The notes below the pieces were generated by a model, which ran no database searches, was not told the origin of the DNA, and was given only the letters and a program-made list of their open reading frames with translations. A DNA stretch of 8,540 nt from contig JAISDI010000201.1 of NCBI GenBank assembly GCA_031264895.1, positions 1 to 8,540 on the forward strand, given 5' to 3'. The stretch is from Endomicrobium sp. (GTDB lineage Bacteria > Elusimicrobiota > Endomicrobiia > Endomicrobiales > Endomicrobiaceae). This document shows positions 5,624-8,540 of the stretch, piece by piece (position 1 is the first letter of the stretch; every line of letters starts with the position of its first letter). The translations under genes and the position numbers were made by a program.

Positions 5624-5653
5624 ATTATACAAAAAACGCATTGATGCTTGCAA
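5624..5653 (-). promoter_or_regulatory. Sigma70-type promoter of the gatC-corA-gatA operon
   Basis: On the minus strand TTGCAA (5653-5648, four of six consensus) is followed after 18 bases by a perfect TATAAT (5629-5624). Transcription would begin near 5617, giving a leader of about 32 bases with a good ribosome site. No strong terminator separates it from the upstream gene ending at 5679, so some read-through is possible. Confidence 0.65.
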
Positions 5654-5678
5654 CCCAAATTTTTAAACGAAAAAAGCT

Positions 5679-6314
5679 TTATTTTTGAATCCGTTTTAAT
5701 GCGGAGACAAAGAAAGAATTCATAAAAAAAAGCGACGATGCCGTTTCAAAAATTTCTTCGGCATACTGCAATATTTTTTGCGTGTCCGCGCTAAACAGCG
5801 AAAGATCTGCCGAATCCGTCAGCACTGCCGCCGCGCCAAATATGACCGCTATTATAAAAAAGATAAACGATTTTGCATTTTTTTTAAGTTCTTTCAAGAT
5901 AAAAGGAAGCATAAAAAGACCCGCAGCCATTAAAAGCAGCAAAACATAATCGCCTTTTTCCGTCCAGAAAAAAATGTCCAGCGTTATGTCATTGGATTTA
6001 AAAAAATTTTCTCTTATGCTTTCGTGCAAAGCAAACTTTTCGTCAAGCGTAAGATAAAAAAAACCGGCGCTCAGAATAAGCCATGGGACGTTTACCCTAC
6101 GTTCTGCCGTATAAACCAAAAACAGATTATAACCGGCAAAAACAAAACACAAAAAAAGCAGCAGCGCTTCATACCAGCCAAACGGGCTTTTTTCATATAT
6201 CACATAACTCCAATAGCCGTGCCTAAATATTCCCATGACCGTACAAAATACAAGCGCCGCAAAGCTTGTAAGAATGCTTATATATAAAAATTTATTTTTT
6301 ACGCATATTTTCAA
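5679..6314 (-). CDS. Unrecognised six-helix membrane protein with DE/HE motif, 211 aa
   Basis: I cannot name a family with confidence. About six hydrophobic helices are visible: 9-30, 48-68, 77-90, 123-140, 149-167 and 187-205. The striking feature is LTLDEKFALHES at 88-99, with acidic residues D91 and E92 and then H97 and E98 at the end of helix 3. D167 and D170 follow helix 5, and EEIFE lies at 186-190 before helix 6. His and acidic residues at membrane edges suggest a metal site or an enzyme acting on lipids, but this is inference. The start is taken as TTG at 6314. It has AGGAG seven bases upstream and overlaps the dehydrogenase stop as TTGA, so the two are translationally coupled. An in-frame ATG at 6416 would lengthen the protein by 34 basic residues lying inside the neighbour, and has no better support. 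Confidence 0.82.
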   Translation of the reverse strand: MKICVKNKFLYISILTSFAALVFCTVMGIFRHGYWSYVIYEKSPFGWYEALLLFLCFVFAGYNLFLVYTAERRVNVPWLILSAGFFYLTLDEKFALHESIRENFFKSNDITLDIFFWTEKGDYVLLLLMAAGLFMLPFILKELKKNAKSFIFFIIAVIFGAAAVLTDSADLSLFSADTQKILQYAEEIFETASSLFFMNSFFVSALKRIQK

Positions 6315-7264
6315 AAATTTTCTCCTACAAGGTTTACCGGATCGTCCGTACATAATCCTATGATATTTTCGACCCATGTTTCTGTTCCGCGTTTGACGGC
6401 TTCGGTAGAATACCATGCCGTATGCCCGGTTTCTATCACTCTGCCTTTGGCAATGCCTTTAAAAGCGCCGGTTTTTTCGTCAACGGCATAAGTGAAAATT
6501 TTTCCGGACTTTATATATTCGCAAACTGCGTCATTGTCGACCAAATCAGCTCTTGCGGGATTTATTATGATCACGCCGTCTTTCATTTTTGATATTTCCG
6601 AAAAAGATATTATCGGTTTTTCATTACGTTTTTTTGAAGCGCACAAAATTATGATATCGCTTTTTGAAAGAAGCTTATCCAAATCTTCAAACTTATCTTC
6701 TGAAAATTCCCGCTTTTTTGCGTCAATATCGTAATATGAGCGTTCAACTTCAAAAGAAGATAACATCGAATAAACTTTTTGGCCTATCCTTCCGAAACCT
6801 ATGATCCCCGTTTTTTTGCCCGCAAGCTCAAAACCGCGCATGGATATTTTTGCGTCAAGCATATCTCTGGAGAAATCATAACTCAGATGTATTCTGTGCA
6901 GCGCCGAAAGTAAAAGCCCGACGGCGTGTTCTGCGACGGAAACTGTGGAATATTGCGGAAGGCAGGCAAGTTTTATGCCGCTCTTTTTCATATGATCCGT
7001 ATCTATCCATTCGTATCCGGTAGAAAAAACTGCAAGCGCTTTCAGTTCCGGCAGCTGCGCCAGAATTTTTGCGCCGATATCTTTTCTTATACGCCTTGTT
7101 AAAGCCGCAATTTCATAATTTTTAAACATTTCAACAAACTCTTTATCGCTTAAAAGCCTGTTTTCTTTTACAAAAGTCACTTTTGCAAAAGAGTTAAGCC
7201 TTTCGGCTTGAACAATGCTGAAACTTTTTTCTCCTGACGCTGAAACTATTAAACATTTTTTCAT
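6311..7264 (-). CDS. NAD-dependent D-2-hydroxyacid dehydrogenase family protein, 317 aa
   Basis: The family reduces 2-oxoacids to D-2-hydroxyacids (or the reverse) with NAD(H) in the cytoplasm; the substrate here is unknown. The fold is visible as a split substrate domain (about 1-100 and 285-317) around a Rossmann domain. The dinucleotide loop is GFGRIG (156-161), and D179 at the end of the next strand suggests NAD over NADP. Substrate-loop residues STGYEWID (81-88) and the AEHAVGLLLS helix (111-120) are typical. Catalytic R238 (INPARADLVD) and H281 (TGHTAWYS) are present. The usual catalytic Glu, five residues after the Asp of the DVF.xEP motif, is not at its place: the region reads VDEKTGAF, with A267 at that spot and E263 nearby. 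The segment to the His is also about nine residues shorter than in SerA. Glycerate dehydrogenase or hydroxypyruvate reductase is possible. The ATG at 7264 has a weak GGCGGA ribosome site. Its stop overlaps the next start. Confidence 0.92.
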   Translation of the reverse strand: MKKCLIVSASGEKSFSIVQAERLNSFAKVTFVKENRLLSDKEFVEMFKNYEIAALTRRIRKDIGAKILAQLPELKALAVFSTGYEWIDTDHMKKSGIKLACLPQYSTVSVAEHAVGLLLSALHRIHLSYDFSRDMLDAKISMRGFELAGKKTGIIGFGRIGQKVYSMLSSFEVERSYYDIDAKKREFSEDKFEDLDKLLSKSDIIILCASKKRNEKPIISFSEISKMKDGVIIINPARADLVDNDAVCEYIKSGKIFTYAVDEKTGAFKGIAKGRVIETGHTAWYSTEAVKRGTETWVENIIGLCTDDPVNLVGENF

Positions 7265-7287
7265 TTTATATCCGCCCTAATGTTTAT

Positions 7288-7315
7288 ATGATAACTCTTT
7301 TTTTACAAAATACAA
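7288..7315 (-). promoter_or_regulatory. Candidate promoter of the dehydrogenase-membrane protein pair
   Basis: On the minus strand TTGTAT (7315-7310) is followed after 16 bases by TATCAT (7293-7288). Transcription near 7281 would give a leader of about 17 bases that just includes the GGCGGA ribosome site before the ATG at 7264. The match is moderate. Confidence 0.45.
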
Positions 7316-7323
7316 AAAAGGCT

Positions 7324-7352
7324 TTCAAAAAAATTTTTTATTTATGTATAAT
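7324..7352 (+). promoter_or_regulatory. Candidate promoter of the mltD-like gene
   Basis: TTCAAA (7324-7329, four of six consensus) is followed after 17 bases by a perfect TATAAT (7347-7352). Expected transcription start is about 7359, only about four bases before the ATG at 7363, and no ribosome site is present. The mRNA would be leaderless or nearly so. It diverges from the minus-strand promoter within the same 98-base gap. Confidence 0.55.
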
Positions 7353-7362
7353 AATCAAAGTT

Positions 7363-8540
7363 ATGAAATGTGGCAAAAATGTATTATCTTTATTAATTTT
7401 TATGTCTTTTGCAGCTCAACTTTCTTATTCTGCGGGAAAAGCCAATATCCCTGTTCTGCCCGGCAAAACTAACAAAAGCGACATTACTGACAAAGAAATC
7501 AACTACCCTGTTGAATTTACTATCCCTTTAACGCAGGAAGAAGAAGCTGACCCCGTGATCAATATTGTTGCGGGCGCAATTTCTGCTGCGCCTGAAAACA
7601 ATGAAACAAAAGGCGCGGTTTTGGAAGCCGAAGCGCTTTACAGAAGAACTGTAGACGCTTTTAAAAACGGGAAACCTGAAGACGCAAAAAGATATTTTGC
7701 TTTATTTATAAACAAGCTCGAAAAAGCCGGAATCGAACCCGGCCTTTACTTTTTTCTGTTTGACGATTTTGACAGCGTTATTACAAAACTAAAAAGAATT
7801 TATGCGATAAACACGCCTGCCCCGGTACTTGAGCCTGAAAAATATTCTATACCTATGGAATGCGAAGATAATTCTCTGGTTGAAAAGTACATAGAACTTT
7901 ATTCCGCAGGAAAACCCAAAGAAAGAGTAAAAGCCGCGCTGGAAAGAAGCGGCGCTTATAGAGAAATAGTATTAAAAGCGCTTCAGGATTTTAATTTGCC
8001 GGAAGAGCTTGTATATCTTCCCGTTATCGAAAGTCTATACAATAATAGAGTAATTTCAAGAGCCGGCGCAGTCGGGATATGGCAGATCATGGCGCACAGG
8101 GGAAGAGCTTTAGGGTTAAAAATAAATTATTGGATAGACGAAAGAAGAGACCCGGAAAAAGCCACAAAAGCCGCATGTTTATATTTGAAAGAATTATATG
8201 TAATGCTTAACGATTGGCACCTTGTGCTTGCCGGATACAATAGAGGCGAGTACGGACTTTTAAGAGACATGAAATTTTCCAATGCTTCCAATATAACCGA
8301 AATGACGGACAGAAACGCGATCCCAAAAGAAACGCAGCAGTACGTTCCGCAGTTTATAGCCGCAGTAACAATTGCCAATAATCTTGAAGAACACGGTTTT
8401 AAAGACGTAAAATTTCAGGAGCCGTTGAAATACGATAAGATAAAAACAGACCGCGTGATAGATTTAAAAATCGCCGCACAATGCGCCGGAACTACTATAG
8501 AAGAAATAAAAAAATTAAATCCCGCATTAAACGCATGGTG
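7363..8540 (+). CDS. mltD: MltD-like lytic murein transglycosylase, 3' truncated by window end
   Basis: The enzyme cleaves the MurNAc-GlcNAc bond of peptidoglycan in the periplasm, forming 1,6-anhydroMurNAc ends during wall remodelling. The visible 392 codons have no stop before the edge. Residues 1-24 form a signal peptide with hydrophobic core VLSLLIFMSFAAQL and likely cleavage at YSA-G. There is no lipobox, although E. coli MltD is a lipoprotein. Residues 27-165 are an unassigned spacer with helical charged stretches. The SLT domain spans about 200-335: LPVIESLYN with catalytic E223, GAVGIWQIM (235-243), AGYNRGE (290-296) and TQQYVPQFIAA (324-334). Residues 365-392 (DLKIAAQCAGTTIEEIKKLNPALNAW) match the post-SLT region of MltD that precedes LysM repeats. 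I prefer the ATG at 7363. An open frame reaches an ATG at 7288, but that would bury the signal peptide. It is divergent from the dehydrogenase pair. Confidence 0.94.
   Translation, partial: MKCGKNVLSLLIFMSFAAQLSYSAGKANIPVLPGKTNKSDITDKEINYPVEFTIPLTQEEEADPVINIVAGAISAAPENNETKGAVLEAEALYRRTVDAFKNGKPEDAKRYFALFINKLEKAGIEPGLYFFLFDDFDSVITKLKRIYAINTPAPVLEPEKYSIPMECEDNSLVEKYIELYSAGKPKERVKAALERSGAYREIVLKALQDFNLPEELVYLPVIESLYNNRVISRAGAVGIWQIMAHRGRALGLKINYWIDERRDPEKATKAACLYLKELYVMLNDWHLVLAGYNRGEYGLLRDMKFSNASNITEMTDRNAIPKETQQYVPQFIAAVTIANNLEEHGFKDVKFQEPLKYDKIKTDRVIDLKIAAQCAGTTIEEIKKLNPALNAW

Noticed and set aside
5630..5690. Terminator after the membrane protein gene
   Set aside because: AAAGCTTT followed by T-rich sequence is short and has almost no GC in the stem, so I do not call it; read-through to gatC stays possible.
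7288..7362. N-terminal extension of the mltD-like gene to an ATG at 7288
   Set aside because: The extension would run through the -10 box and place 25 residues before a typical signal peptide.
8127..8378. 83-residue minus-strand frame
   Set aside because: It lies opposite the SLT domain of the mltD-like gene, which has a catalytic motif and coherent family match.
1..8540. tRNA or rRNA genes
   Set aside because: I saw no cloverleaf pattern with T-loop GTTCGA-type sequence and CCA end, and no rRNA-like blocks; the visible genes fill the window except for the island.

Overview
The window looks like ordinary chromosome from a diderm (Gram-negative type) bacterium with about 40% GC and AT-rich gaps. 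It makes Gln-tRNA(Gln) and/or Asn-tRNA(Asn) by transamidation, because all three GatCAB subunits are present. The MltD-type periplasmic murein transglycosylase at the right end supports a two-membrane envelope. My tentative placement is Elusimicrobiota (Endomicrobium-like). This rests on general feel, not on a diagnostic marker.

Layout, left to right. Positions 1-133 are AT-rich and hold a strong inverted repeat with an extra half-site, just upstream of a possible minus-strand promoter and start at the very edge. Positions 152-712 (minus) encode an unrecognised secreted or membrane-anchored protein whose 3' end runs into an intrinsic terminator. Positions 740-2194 (minus) are gatB. Positions 2195-2829 are a 635-base non-coding island packed with hairpins and bounded by an 18-bp inverted repeat. 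Positions 2830-5585 (minus) are the tight operon gatC-corA-gatA, in transcription order, with a good promoter in front of gatC. Positions 5679-7264 (minus) are a translationally coupled pair: a D-2-hydroxyacid dehydrogenase family protein followed by an unrecognised six-helix membrane protein that starts at a TTG overlapping the previous stop. Positions 7265-7362 are a short divergent promoter region. From 7363 (plus) an mltD-like lytic transglycosylase runs off the right end.

How it works together: GatA frees ammonia from glutamine or asparagine, GatB activates the misacylated tRNA and receives the ammonia, and GatC clamps the two together. A CorA Mg2+ channel is inserted between gatC and gatA. 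gatB, though its product is needed in equal amounts, is separated from the others by the hairpin island. No complete new defence, mobile or biosynthetic system is visible. The most unusual items are the island (with a long 29-bp interrupted hairpin), the left-edge operator-like palindrome, several promoters whose -10 box sits almost on the start codon, and two unrecognised membrane-associated proteins.
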